A stretch of 37,634 nt of DNA from an uncultured SAR116 cluster alpha proteobacterium (GTDB lineage Bacteria; Pseudomonadota; Alphaproteobacteria; Puniceispirillales; Puniceispirillaceae). Shown here in pieces: positions 16,845 to 25,864 of this stretch. How positions within the stretch are numbered: position 1 is the first letter of the stretch; every line of letters begins with the position of its first letter. The stretch is from positions 1-37,634 of the forward strand of contig CACHEI010000022.1 of assembly GCA_902578815.1 (NCBI GenBank). The letters are read 5' to 3'. Below the pieces are notes generated by a model that did no database searches, was not told where the DNA came from, and was given only the letters and a program-made list of their open reading frames with translations. A program made the translations under genes and the position numbers.

Positions 16845-18629
16845 ATGCAGACAGCGAAGTCAGAAAAGACGCAGCAACAATCCGCCAGCAACAGGTCCAG
16901 AGAGATCATAAGGCGCATCTGGGATGGGTGGATAAGGCGTTACCTTGCACGGTTGATCTGGGCGTTTCTATTGATGGCCATTGTCGCCGGCACCGTATCT
17001 GCCTATCCATTGCTGACCCGGTATATTTTTAATGCGCTTGCCGATGGCAGGGCGGCTGAGGTCATCTGGCTGGCGCCGCCGGCAGTCATCATCCTTGCCC
17101 TCGTCAAGGGTTTTGCCCTATTCATGCAGACGATTCAGGTCAACGCGTTGGCGCTTCGGGTTACGACAGATCTGCAAAAAGACATGGCAAAGAGCCTGAT
17201 CAAGGCTGATCTTGCGGTGGTTACGCGTGAACCGGCTGGCGCTTTTATGTCACGGATCATGAATGACCTTAATCTGTTGCGCGAGGCATTTGTCAGGCTT
17301 GCAAACAACCTCGTCCGTGACATTCTGACGGTGATAGTGCTGATCGGCGCAATGCTCTGGTTAGATTGGCTGATGGCTCTTGTCGTTTTGGCGGTCTATC
17401 CGTTGGCCATGCAGCCGATTATTCGCATCGGCAATCGCCAGCGCAAAGCCTCGGGTAATCTGCAGTCACATATGGAGGACGTGACCTCATTACTTGCTGA
17501 GACCTTGCAGGGCGCGCGCATGGTCAAGGCCTATCAGATGGAAGCCATTGAAATTAAACGCACAGAGAGTGCTTTTGACGGCCTTTACCAGCGTCTTGTT
17601 GGGCTTTTGACCGGGCGGGCGAAGATTGATCCCATCCTCGAGGTGGTTGGTGGCATTGCGGTTGGCGGTGTTGTCGCTCTCGCCAGCTGGCGTGTTGCCG
17701 CTGGGAATATGCAGGTGGGTGATGTGGTTGCCTTCATCACAACCTTGATCTTGCTGGTTCAGCCGGTTCGGGGCATTGGCACGCTGAACGCGGTGACACA
17801 AGAAGCACTTGCTGCAGCTGAGCGCATTCTTGCCCTTCTCGACATTCCCCGACAAATCACCTCGCCAAATCACGCTCCTGCGCTTACAGTCAGAAAGGGT
17901 GAAATCTTGTTTGACGAGGTTTGTTTCAACTATGGCAACGACACGAAGGTTTTAGATGACATCAACTTCCAGGCAGGTGCAGGCCAGACAGTAGCGCTTG
18001 TTGGACCGAGCGGCGCTGGTAAGACGACGATCATCAATCTTCTGCCGCGATTTTTCGATGCAACGCAAGGCACCATCATGATTGATGGTCAGGATATAAC
18101 CACTGTCACGACAGAAAGCCTGCGCCAGAATATTGCACTGGTCGGACAGGATGCTATTCTTTTTGATGATACGATAGCGGCGAACATCGCGTTTGGCAGG
18201 CCAGGCGCCAGCCTTACGGAGATAGAGACTGCTGCAAGGGCCGCTGCCGCGCATGAATTTATCGCCGACCTACCAAACGGATATTATACCGAGGTTGGGG
18301 CGATGGGTAATCGCCTGTCCGGCGGCCAGCGCCAACGCGTCTCAATTGCCAGGGCGATGCTCAAGGATGCCCCAATTCTCTTGCTTGATGAGGCGACAGC
18401 AGCGCTTGATGCGGATTCGGAAAAGCGGGTACAGACCGCTTTGGCCGTCTTGCAACAGGGTCGAACCACTCTGGTGGTTGCGCATAGATTGGCGACAATA
18501 CGTGATGCTTCACAGATTCTAGTGATGGAGGACGGGAAGATTACCGAGCGTGGCACACATGACAGTCTGACCGCGGCCAATCGCGTTTATGCTCGTCTGT
18601 GCAATCTTCAGTTCTTTGGTGGTGATTAA
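16845..18629 (+). CDS. msbA: ABC transporter half-molecule, MsbA-like lipid A exporter
   Basis: A 594-residue fused membrane-ATPase half transporter. Residues about 35-325 form a six-helix exporter domain. The nucleotide-binding domain has Walker A GPSGAGKTT (387-395), Q-loop VGQD, signature LSGGQRQR (from 491), Walker B ILLLDEATAALD and switch histidine in VAHRLATI. The architecture and the nearby lipid A/Kdo operon favour MsbA, which flips core-lipid A across the inner membrane, though multidrug half-exporters look similar. The stop codon directly abuts the stop of the convergent phosphatase gene. Confidence 0.85.
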   Translation: MQTAKSEKTQQQSASNRSREIIRRIWDGWIRRYLARLIWAFLLMAIVAGTVSAYPLLTRYIFNALADGRAAEVIWLAPPAVIILALVKGFALFMQTIQVNALALRVTTDLQKDMAKSLIKADLAVVTREPAGAFMSRIMNDLNLLREAFVRLANNLVRDILTVIVLIGAMLWLDWLMALVVLAVYPLAMQPIIRIGNRQRKASGNLQSHMEDVTSLLAETLQGARMVKAYQMEAIEIKRTESAFDGLYQRLVGLLTGRAKIDPILEVVGGIAVGGVVALASWRVAAGNMQVGDVVAFITTLILLVQPVRGIGTLNAVTQEALAAAERILALLDIPRQITSPNHAPALTVRKGEILFDEVCFNYGNDTKVLDDINFQAGAGQTVALVGPSGAGKTTIINLLPRFFDATQGTIMIDGQDITTVTTESLRQNIALVGQDAILFDDTIAANIAFGRPGASLTEIETAARAAAAHEFIADLPNGYYTEVGAMGNRLSGGQRQRVSIARAMLKDAPILLLDEATAALDADSEKRVQTALAVLQQGRTTLVVAHRLATIRDASQILVMEDGKITERGTHDSLTAANRVYARLCNLQFFGGD

Positions 18630-19289
18630 TCACTCACGGCGGAGGATGTTGTCAGTCAGGCGAACAGCCCACTCTTTTGCCTTAAATTCACGGGTGATTG
18701 AGGCGGGGTCGTAAACACCATCAACCCAGTCAAAAAATTCCATGCCTAGGTCTTCATAGGGGAAATAGGACGCAAAAAATGCATCCAAAACTCCAGTCTT
18801 TGCCTGTTTGACATGGCCATATCTCCACGTAAGCTGTTTCACTGCTTCCCGCGCTGGCTGTTTTTTGGCAATCAGCAGATACAACGCTGCCATCAACCCG
18901 GCACGGTCTGCGCCTGATTTGCAATGCATCATTGCCGGCAACTCGATCTCTTCAAACAATGCCCTTGCGGCGTGTAGCATCTGCTTATCCGGAGCGGCGC
19001 GCGATCGTGCGGTAAAATCCATCAATATGAGGCCATATTTGGCACAGGCTTCGGCTTCCAACCTCCAGCCGCCGTCGGCGCGTGGGCCGCGTAAATTGAT
19101 AACTGTCCTGATGCCCCGATCAGCCGCCTTCTTGATACGGCTCGGACTTGGTTGATTGCACCGCCACATATCCGGGGCAATTTCATGTTCATTGTGCCAA
19201 TAGATCCTGAGGAAGCCGTGATCCTTTAAAATCAATTCGGTCCAGTCGACCAAACCGCGACGACTGCCAGCGGGTGCGACAAAGCTCAT
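18630..19289 (-). CDS. Tyrosine/dual-specificity phosphatase-like protein
   Basis: A 219-residue soluble protein. The cysteine-phosphatase loop HCX5R is intact as HCKSGADR, with nucleophile C123 and R129. Upstream RTVINLRGPR is typical of the bacterial DSP-like group. No signal peptide or membrane segment is evident. Its ATG overlaps the tldE stop (ATGA), so the two are co-translated. Substrate unknown: such proteins act on phosphotyrosine, phosphoinositides or other phosphate esters. Its conserved-looking placement among envelope genes hints at an envelope role, but this is only inference. Confidence 0.8.
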   Translation of the reverse strand: MSFVAPAGSRRGLVDWTELILKDHGFLRIYWHNEHEIAPDMWRCNQPSPSRIKKAADRGIRTVINLRGPRADGGWRLEAEACAKYGLILMDFTARSRAAPDKQMLHAARALFEEIELPAMMHCKSGADRAGLMAALYLLIAKKQPAREAVKQLTWRYGHVKQAKTGVLDAFFASYFPYEDLGMEFFDWVDGVYDPASITREFKAKEWAVRLTDNILRRE

Positions 19290-20626
19290 GAACCTGCCAC
19301 CGTCATGCCGTCAACACGCAGTGAAGGGGCTGAGGTACTTTTGCGCATGTCGATATCATTGGCCCGGGTTATTGCCATGAAAATGTCTTTGAGATTGCCT
19401 GCGATTGTCGCCTCAGCCACTGGATGCGCGATTTTGCCCTTCTCAATCCAGAAACCTGCAGCACCGCGGCTATAATCACCAGTTATCATATCGACTGAGC
19501 TGCCCATCATCTCGGTTACTAAAAAACCAGCGTCAATATCGGCGAGCAGCTCATCAAATGAAATGTCACCATTTTCCAGATAGAAATTACTTGTCGATGG
19601 AGATGGCGGTCCACCAAGGCCGCGGCTGGCATTGCCGGTTGAACTAAGGCCGAGTTTGGTTGCCGAGGCAATATCAAGGAACCAGCCCTGCAACACTCCA
19701 TCCTTGACCATTTCACGGCGCTTTACAGCGAGCCCCTCACCATCGAATAGCCGTGATCCCATGCCCCGGGGGCGTAACGGGTCGTCAACAAATGTCAGGC
19801 CGGAAGCCGCGACCTGTTCGCCCATACGGTCTTTTAAGAAACTGGTGCCACGGGCGATAGCCGCGCCATTGATTGCACCGGCCATGGTGCCGACGAGTGA
19901 TGCTGATACTCGCTTGTCATAGACCACCGGAAACTGCCCGGTGGGCGGTTTGATTGCGCCAAGGCGCGCCAGCGTTCGGGTGGCGGCAGTGTTGCCAACC
20001 TTGTCCGGGCTATCCATGTCAGCCGCAAAGACTGCTGCGCTGTAATCATAATCGCGCTCCATATTCCCGTTCTGTTCAGCTATAACCATCGCCGAGACAC
20101 CGTTCGATGACCGTTTGTAGTCAGCGGAAAAGCCGTTGCTCGTCGCGATCAGAATATTTGTAACGCCATGGCTCGCTGACCCACCTTCTGAATTGGTGAT
20201 GCCCTTGTGCGATAACGCTGCCTCCTCGGCGCCGCGTGCAATGTCGGTCAGGTCATCAATCGTTGGAACGTTTTCATCATACATTTCCAACTCGGGAAGA
20301 TGTTTGGTCAGCTCAGCTGTGTGAGCGAGACGTGCATAGGGATCGTCGGGCGCAATTTTTGCCATCGCTACCGCACGCTGTGCCAGCGATTTAATATTGT
20401 CGCTATCGAGCTGGCTGGTCGAAATGGAAGCGTTGCGCTGGCCAACAAAAACTCGCAGGCCCGCGTCAAAATCCTCCGAGCGTTCGCTTGCCTCGACTTT
20501 GCCAAGCCTGAGATCGATTGAGGTGCCTTCACCGCGGGCAAGCATGGCATCGGCGCCATCAGCTCCCGCAGATTTTGCGGCATCAAGAAGTTCGGAAATA
20601 AGTGATTGCTCTGTACGTTTCATCAT
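19286..20626 (-). CDS. pmbA: TldE/PmbA, partner subunit of the TldD/TldE metalloprotease
   Basis: A 446-residue member of the TldD/PmbA family. It has the typical N-terminal AGADGADAMLARGEGTS start, a central RGTSFLKDRMGEQVA...FVDDP segment, and a C-terminal GDYSRGAAGFWIEKG motif. It lacks the HExxxH zinc site, as expected for the TldE subunit; TldD, encoded at 27052-28491, supplies it. The complex degrades or matures small peptides, including some antitoxins and RiPP precursors. The frame is open to 20725, but MKRTEQSLISELLD after tandem ATGs at 20626/20623 with an upstream GAAG is the likely start. Confidence 0.93.
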   Translation of the reverse strand: MMKRTEQSLISELLDAAKSAGADGADAMLARGEGTSIDLRLGKVEASERSEDFDAGLRVFVGQRNASISTSQLDSDNIKSLAQRAVAMAKIAPDDPYARLAHTAELTKHLPELEMYDENVPTIDDLTDIARGAEEAALSHKGITNSEGGSASHGVTNILIATSNGFSADYKRSSNGVSAMVIAEQNGNMERDYDYSAAVFAADMDSPDKVGNTAATRTLARLGAIKPPTGQFPVVYDKRVSASLVGTMAGAINGAAIARGTSFLKDRMGEQVAASGLTFVDDPLRPRGMGSRLFDGEGLAVKRREMVKDGVLQGWFLDIASATKLGLSSTGNASRGLGGPPSPSTSNFYLENGDISFDELLADIDAGFLVTEMMGSSVDMITGDYSRGAAGFWIEKGKIAHPVAEATIAGNLKDIFMAITRANDIDMRKSTSAPSLRVDGMTVAGS

Positions 20627-20723
20627 GCACTTCACATATTGTAACGACCTGGTCATTTCAACCGTCAGCGCAAAACTATAGCCATCCTTGCATGAACCAT
20701 CCAATGCGTTTATGACCATGCAC

Positions 20724-21680
20724 ATGACTTATAACATTTTCATCGATGGGGCTGCCGGAACAACGGGATTGCAGGTGTCTGACAGACTGGCGATGCATCC
20801 GGCTGTTACGGCGCGGTTTCTGTGTGATGAGCAGCGCAAGGATAACGCAGCTCGCAAGCAGATGATGGCTGCGTCCGATTTGACGATTCTGTGCCTGCCA
20901 GATGCTGCCGCGCGCAAAGCTGTTGTTATGGGGGGGCTGACGAATGCGCGATTGATCGACGCATCATCCGCGCACAGAACGCATGCCGACTGGGTTTATG
21001 GGTTTCCTGAATTGATAAACGGGCAGCGTGACGCCATTGCTGCTGCTTCGCGGATAAGCAATCCGGGATGTTACCCAACCGGATTTCTAGCCTTGACCCG
21101 TCCGCTGATTGAAGCAGGTATTTTGCCGCGCGATGCGTTGCTTAGCGTGCCAGCAGTGTCTGGTTTCAGCGGTGGCGGTAATAGTATGATTGCGCGGCAG
21201 GCCGATGGGGCATTGCCAGCTCATGGCAGCTATGGTGTGGCGCTGGCGCATAAGCATATTCCCGAAATGGTGGCCTTTGCCGGCCTCAGTACTCCACCCA
21301 TTTTCATGCCGGCCGTTGCTGATTTCTATGCTGGCATGCTGGTCAATGTTCCCTTGCACAAAGGGCAGCTGACTAAAACCGTCACCGGTCAGGATCTGCA
21401 TGATTGCCTTGCGGCTCATTTTGCCGGTCCAGGTCTGGTGCGCATGGCAGCCGCGAGGGCCAATGATGAAACTCTGCTTGCCGATAATCTGCTTGCAGCA
21501 GATGGGCTCGCAAACGCCGACCATATGGAATTATCTGTATTCGCAGATCAGGATAACAGGCAGTTCTGGTTGCTTGCCAGACTCGACAATCTTGGCAAGG
21601 GTGCGGCAGGTGCAGCGATTCAGAATATGAATATCGCCCTTGGGCTTGACGAGATGATGGGCCTTAACACCGGAGTATAA
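20724..21680 (+). CDS. argC: N-acetyl-gamma-glutamyl-phosphate reductase, type 2
   Basis: An arginine-biosynthesis NADPH-dependent reductase converting N-acetylglutamyl phosphate to the semialdehyde. From the ATG at 20724 it is 318 residues, the short type-2 form. It begins MTYNIFIDGAAGTTGLQV (nucleotide-binding loop). The catalytic cysteine is C116 in NPGCYPTG, followed by SGFSGGG and HKHIPEM. ATGs at 20712 and 20718 are also in frame; 20724 gives the standard N-terminus. No strong ribosome binding site precedes any of them. The stop overlaps the next gene (TAATG), so the two are translationally coupled. Confidence 0.94.
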   Translation: MTYNIFIDGAAGTTGLQVSDRLAMHPAVTARFLCDEQRKDNAARKQMMAASDLTILCLPDAAARKAVVMGGLTNARLIDASSAHRTHADWVYGFPELINGQRDAIAAASRISNPGCYPTGFLALTRPLIEAGILPRDALLSVPAVSGFSGGGNSMIARQADGALPAHGSYGVALAHKHIPEMVAFAGLSTPPIFMPAVADFYAGMLVNVPLHKGQLTKTVTGQDLHDCLAAHFAGPGLVRMAAARANDETLLADNLLAADGLANADHMELSVFADQDNRQFWLLARLDNLGKGAAGAAIQNMNIALGLDEMMGLNTGV

Positions 21681-22483
21681 TGTCAGATTGGCTTGACGAA
21701 ACCTTTTATCTGCCCGTGCAGACGGAAATTGATCGGGCGGTCAACTATCCCTACGACGCGCCGGATACGGCGTTCGTGTTTGATAATGGTCGACTTCGGG
21801 CCTTTGATGACGCCAGAATTCTTGATGAGAGGACGGCGGTTCTCTCTGTTGGATCAAACCGAGCACCAGTGCAGCTCCGTCGCAAATTTGGTGATGCAGC
21901 AATAATTCCCGTTACACCCGCTGTCTTGCATGATTGTGACATTGTTCATGCGGCGCAGCTCGGCTATTATGGCGCGGTGCCATGTACCGCTTTCCCGGCT
22001 GCCGGGTGCGAGGTGCGGCTGAATATTGCCTGGCTTAGCGGGGTGCAGCTGGAAATCATGCACCGGACCGAGGCCGTCGGTATTGCCTACGACTATATTC
22101 GTTTCAATGGTGGGGCAGTCACACATCTTCCCGTACCAGCTGCTGGCGGTGAGATCATTTCCGGATATCAGCCTGTCTTTGGCTATGCGGCGCGGGGTGG
22201 CGTTCTCGATGTTGGGGTGGGCCAGCCGGCGGGGTTGTCGCGAATTTCGGCAAAGAACCGGATTTTTCAGACAATGAGTCAGGCAGAGGCCGTCAAATTT
22301 GTACGCCAGCTTACGGGCAATGACGATCACCGCAGTCTGGAGCATTTCGTCTCTGACATGCAGGCCAACAGGACGGAGCGCCGTCTTATCATTGAGCGCT
22401 TGTCAGCCCATATGCTAGTCGCCAAAGGTCCGCCATGGCAAATTATCGAAATGCAGCTTGATGATCTAGAGGCCTACATCTAG
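21680..22483 (+). CDS. Uncharacterised protein coupled to argC, possible GGCT-like fold
   Basis: I do not recognise a named family with confidence. The 267-residue product is soluble with no signal peptide. It has VGSNRAPVQLRRKF around G58-S59-N60 and later HRTEAVGIAYDYIR with E131, Y139 and R141. These recall the YGSN loop and the acidic-then-Y-x-R element of gamma-glutamylcyclotransferase-like (AIG2/GGCT) proteins, but the match is by eye. Its ATG overlaps the argC stop (TAATG), so it is made with ArgC and is probably a real conserved gene. A glutamate-cysteine ligase lies 1.9 kb downstream, which fits gamma-glutamyl chemistry but does not prove it. Confidence 0.7.
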   Translation: MSDWLDETFYLPVQTEIDRAVNYPYDAPDTAFVFDNGRLRAFDDARILDERTAVLSVGSNRAPVQLRRKFGDAAIIPVTPAVLHDCDIVHAAQLGYYGAVPCTAFPAAGCEVRLNIAWLSGVQLEIMHRTEAVGIAYDYIRFNGGAVTHLPVPAAGGEIISGYQPVFGYAARGGVLDVGVGQPAGLSRISAKNRIFQTMSQAEAVKFVRQLTGNDDHRSLEHFVSDMQANRTERRLIIERLSAHMLVAKGPPWQIIEMQLDDLEAYI

Positions 22484-22495
22484 CTCTGCCCGGCG

Positions 22496-23428
22496 TCAGC
22501 CAACCAGCCTGTCGATTATCAAAAACAATGTCAGGATCAGGCCTGCATTACGGTTGGATTTGAACAGGGTCAACGCGCCTTGTGGATCATCAGGGTTTAT
22601 CATTCGCGCCTGGTGCAACAGATGTATTGCCATCAGCACAACACCGAGCATCCAGACCCCCGGACCTTGATACGCTTGAATGCCTGCTGAAATTAGCAGA
22701 ATGGCGACACAGAAGGCAATTAGCACCCCTAAATTCAGACGGCCGCCGAGACCAAGAGCCGATGATTTTACCCCGGCGATCCTGTCATCGGCCATATCCT
22801 GAACTGCATAGATTGTGTCATAGCCAAAGACCCAGGCAACGCTGCCAGCATAAATTAGCCAAATCTCGGGGGTTGGCCATTGATTTGTCACCGCTGCCCA
22901 GCTGAGCGGAACACCCCAGGAGAAGGTCAGCCCGAGAACGGCCTGCGGCCACCAGGTTACGCGCTTGGCAAGTGGGTAGATGATGATCAAAGGCAGCGAT
23001 GCAATGCCGACTATGATAGCTGTCTGTGGCAGCTGCATAAGAATGCCCAGACCAATCAGGCATAAAATTGCTAAAAATAGCAACGCCTGCAGCAAAGACA
23101 CAGTACCCGCGGCGATTGGTCGGCCGCTGGTTCGCTCCACATTCAGGTCGATGCGCCGATCCCACATGTCGTTTACGACGCATCCGGCGCCCCGCATTGT
23201 CATTGCGCCAAGCAAAAACAGCACCATCATCTTTGACATCTGTAGGTTGTTCTCGGCGGCGAGGGGAATGATCCACCAGGCAGGCAGCAGTAGCAGCCAC
23301 CAGCCAATCGGCCTGTCTAAACGCGCAAGAAATAGATAGGGGTGCAGAACCCGTGGCAGTTTTTGCCACCACCCAGTCAGTTGGATGTCAGTATGTACGG
23401 TGCTTTTGTCTGTTTGCTCGTTGGTCAT
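22496..23428 (-). CDS. ubiA: 4-hydroxybenzoate polyprenyltransferase
   Basis: A 310-residue integral membrane prenyltransferase of ubiquinone synthesis, with about eight hydrophobic segments. The first aspartate-rich motif is NDMWDRRID (N86-D94), and the second is QDMADDRIAGVKSSAL. Both bind the Mg-pyrophosphate of the polyprenyl donor. RLDRPIGWWLLLLP near the N-terminus is characteristic of UbiA. The frame stays open to 23791, but the leader there is unlike the family and would cover the divergent rsmE promoter region; ATG 23428 is preferred. Confidence 0.94.
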   Translation of the reverse strand: MTNEQTDKSTVHTDIQLTGWWQKLPRVLHPYLFLARLDRPIGWWLLLLPAWWIIPLAAENNLQMSKMMVLFLLGAMTMRGAGCVVNDMWDRRIDLNVERTSGRPIAAGTVSLLQALLFLAILCLIGLGILMQLPQTAIIVGIASLPLIIIYPLAKRVTWWPQAVLGLTFSWGVPLSWAAVTNQWPTPEIWLIYAGSVAWVFGYDTIYAVQDMADDRIAGVKSSALGLGGRLNLGVLIAFCVAILLISAGIQAYQGPGVWMLGVVLMAIHLLHQARMINPDDPQGALTLFKSNRNAGLILTLFLIIDRLVG

Positions 23429-23572
23429 TCGCAAGAAATAGCGTAGCCATGAAGCTCTGTCCAATATCCCTGACGCAACGATAAGATTCGGCCCCCCAAA
23501 GCCGCCTCTCGCTATGCGGCTAGGGCTGGCTGATGGATTGAAAAATCTGGTCCGACAGGGTAAACATGCGCT

Positions 23573-24331
23573 ATGGCAAGGACTGGTTTTAAAGCGCGGC
23601 TTTACGTTCCCAACAACCTGGCGATGGGAATGTCTATCATTCCAAACAGGAACCAGCAGCATTATCTGGCATCCGTGATGCGGCTTGTGACGGGCGATAT
23701 TGTGGCGCTTTTCAATGGTGTTGATGGCGAGTGGCGCGCCGCGATACAGAGCATCGGCAGGCGTAGCTGTTCTCTTGATGTGATTGCACAAACGCGTCCT
23801 CAGCAGGCCAGCCCCGATTTGTGGCTTCTGTTTGCCCCGGTGAAAAAAGCTCGGCTGGATTTCATTGCGCAGAAGGCATCAGAAATGGGTGCAAGTGTGA
23901 TCTGGCCGACCCGTACAGATTTCTGTCAGGTGACGCGGGTGAATGACGACCGTCTGACAGCCAACGCAATCGAAGCTGCCGAGCAGACAGAGCGACTTGA
24001 TATCGCTGAAATTCGTGATTTTGCGCCCCTGAACGATGTTCTGGCTGCGGTTCCGGAGGATAGATTGTTGGTCTGGTGCGACGAGGCCAGCGCCACAAAG
24101 GGCGACCGCAATGCCGTCTCTGTTTTTGCGGCGCATACCAAGCCGGAATCTGCGGCCATTCTGATTGGCCCAGAGGGTGGATTCTCCGAGAATGAGCGGC
24201 GCATCCTCGACCAGCGTGAAAACTGTTTGAAAGTTTCACTGGGTCCGCGCATATTGCGGGCCGATACTGCGGCAATAGCCGCGCTGACATGCTTCCAGTC
24301 AGTCCATGGTGACTGGCCGGGTAAAACGTAA
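23573..24331 (+). CDS. rsmE: 16S rRNA (uracil(1498)-N(3))-methyltransferase
   Basis: A 252-residue SPOUT methyltransferase acting on U1498 of 16S rRNA. An N-terminal PUA-like domain (about residues 8-75) precedes the knotted catalytic domain with KKARLDFIAQKASEMG, AIEAAEQTERL, LIGPEGGFSENE and LGPRILRADTAAIAAL, all strong family motifs. It is divergent from ubiA across 144 bp, in which I see no clear promoter. Length is normal. Confidence 0.95.
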   Translation: MARTGFKARLYVPNNLAMGMSIIPNRNQQHYLASVMRLVTGDIVALFNGVDGEWRAAIQSIGRRSCSLDVIAQTRPQQASPDLWLLFAPVKKARLDFIAQKASEMGASVIWPTRTDFCQVTRVNDDRLTANAIEAAEQTERLDIAEIRDFAPLNDVLAAVPEDRLLVWCDEASATKGDRNAVSVFAAHTKPESAAILIGPEGGFSENERRILDQRENCLKVSLGPRILRADTAAIAALTCFQSVHGDWPGKT

Positions 24332-24410
24332 AACATTTTTTTGTTAATAGCCTGCTTGCTGTACTATCGACCGTTGCGGTTCAACCCGACCATCCATTAG
24401 GACTCCATTC

Positions 24411-25775
24411 ATGACAGACGACAACATGCGGATCGCTGACAAGCAGGCCATGATCGACTGGGTGGAGGCGGGCGAAACGCCGAAATCCGACTGGAAAATA
24501 GGCACAGAGCATGAAAAATTGCTGTATCGCTGCGATACGCAGGAACCGATTGAGTATGAGGGGCCGGATGGGGTGGCACAGCTGCTCAGCGACTTGCTGG
24601 CCGAACTTGGCTCAGCCGCCACGCCGATCCTGGAAAAGGGTAAAATCATAGGGCTGAAGGATGGCGAGGGGGGGTCGGTAACGCTGGAGCCCGGTGGCCA
24701 ACTTGAGCTTTCTGGCGCACCATTGGCCAATCTGCATCAGACCTGCGCCGAGACGGGACGCCATTTGCGGCACATGCGAAATGTGGCAGACCCCCTCCGC
24801 ATTGGGATGTTGGGTGTTGGCTATCATCCCACCGCCAACCGTGAGGATATCTCCTTCATGCCGAAGGGGCGATACAAGATCATGAGTGCGCACATGCCAA
24901 AGGTGGGCTCTCTCGGGCTTGACATGATGTTGCGGTCCTGCACCGTTCAGGTCAATCTCGACTATGGTGACGAGGTGGACATGCGGCGTAAATTCCGTAC
25001 CTCGCTCGCGCTACAGCCGATTGCCACCGCATTGTTTGCCAATTCACCCTTCAAGGAAGGACAGGTGTCACCTTTCCTGTCGACCCGCGCCCATGCCTGG
25101 ACAGATACCGACGCCGCCAGATGCGGGGTTCCTGCCTGTGTGTTTGATGAGACTTTCGGCTATGAGCAATGGATTGACTATATCCTTGATGTGCCGATGT
25201 ATTTTGTCCATCGCGGCGAGGATTATATTAATGTTGCTGGACATTCCTTCCGCGATTTCATGGCGGGTACACTTGCGGGCTTCGAAGGGCAGATGCCAAC
25301 CATGGGGGATTTTGAGGATCACATGACCACCGCCTTTCCTGAGGTCAGGCTGAAACAATTCCTTGAGATGCGCGGCGCTGATAGCGGTATGTGGGCAAAT
25401 ATCTGCGCCCTTCCTGCTTTCTGGGTGGGGTTGCTTTATGATGAGGAGGCGCTTGAGGAAGCAGCTTCACTTGCATCTGACCTGCAGGCAGACGACGTGA
25501 TGGCAGCCCGCCTGTCTGTGGCAAAAGATGGTTTCAGAGGCAGGCTTGGCCCACATGATGTCTACGATCTAGCATCACGTCTGGTCTCAATCTCGGGCAA
25601 GGGGTTGCGTCGACGCGGCATTCTTGACGGTGGTGGTGGCGATGAATCTGGTTTCCTGTCGCCTCTCAGGGATTGTCTAGACAGCCAGAAAACACCAGCG
25701 GAAATGTTGCTGGACGCGCTGCAAGGTGAATGGGGAGAGGATGTCTCTCGGATTTTCACAGCCAATAGCTTTTGA
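24411..25775 (+). CDS. gshA: Glutamate-cysteine ligase, plant/alphaproteobacterial type
   Basis: A 454-residue ATP-dependent ligase forming gamma-glutamylcysteine, the first step of glutathione synthesis. Motifs are IGTEHEK (about residues 31-37), VTLEPGGQLELSGAP, MPKGRYKIM and MLRSCTVQVNLDY, as in the class 3 (GCS2) family shared by plants and alphaproteobacteria. The start at 24411 has AGGA about 8 bp upstream; an internal ATG at 24426 is less likely. gshB is not in the window. A paired cysteine switch cannot be judged from sequence alone. Confidence 0.93.
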   Translation: MTDDNMRIADKQAMIDWVEAGETPKSDWKIGTEHEKLLYRCDTQEPIEYEGPDGVAQLLSDLLAELGSAATPILEKGKIIGLKDGEGGSVTLEPGGQLELSGAPLANLHQTCAETGRHLRHMRNVADPLRIGMLGVGYHPTANREDISFMPKGRYKIMSAHMPKVGSLGLDMMLRSCTVQVNLDYGDEVDMRRKFRTSLALQPIATALFANSPFKEGQVSPFLSTRAHAWTDTDAARCGVPACVFDETFGYEQWIDYILDVPMYFVHRGEDYINVAGHSFRDFMAGTLAGFEGQMPTMGDFEDHMTTAFPEVRLKQFLEMRGADSGMWANICALPAFWVGLLYDEEALEEAASLASDLQADDVMAARLSVAKDGFRGRLGPHDVYDLASRLVSISGKGLRRRGILDGGGGDESGFLSPLRDCLDSQKTPAEMLLDALQGEWGEDVSRIFTANSF

Positions 25776-25864
25776 TGTGCAGATTGGTTGCCGACATCAT
25801 CAGTCCGCCAAGGCTGCATATATTGTTGCTTATTGTTGTTGACAGGATTTTATAGGCTGCTTTG

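Noticed and set aside
23429..23791. Extended N-terminus of ubiA up to 23791
   Set aside because: The extra 121 residues have no UbiA similarity, overlap rsmE, and would remove the only intergenic space between divergent genes.
25821..25840. Two copies of TATTGTTG 10 bp apart before the MFS gene as regulator half-sites
   Set aside because: Only two short direct copies in low-complexity sequence; no adjacent regulator gene, so it is indistinguishable from chance.
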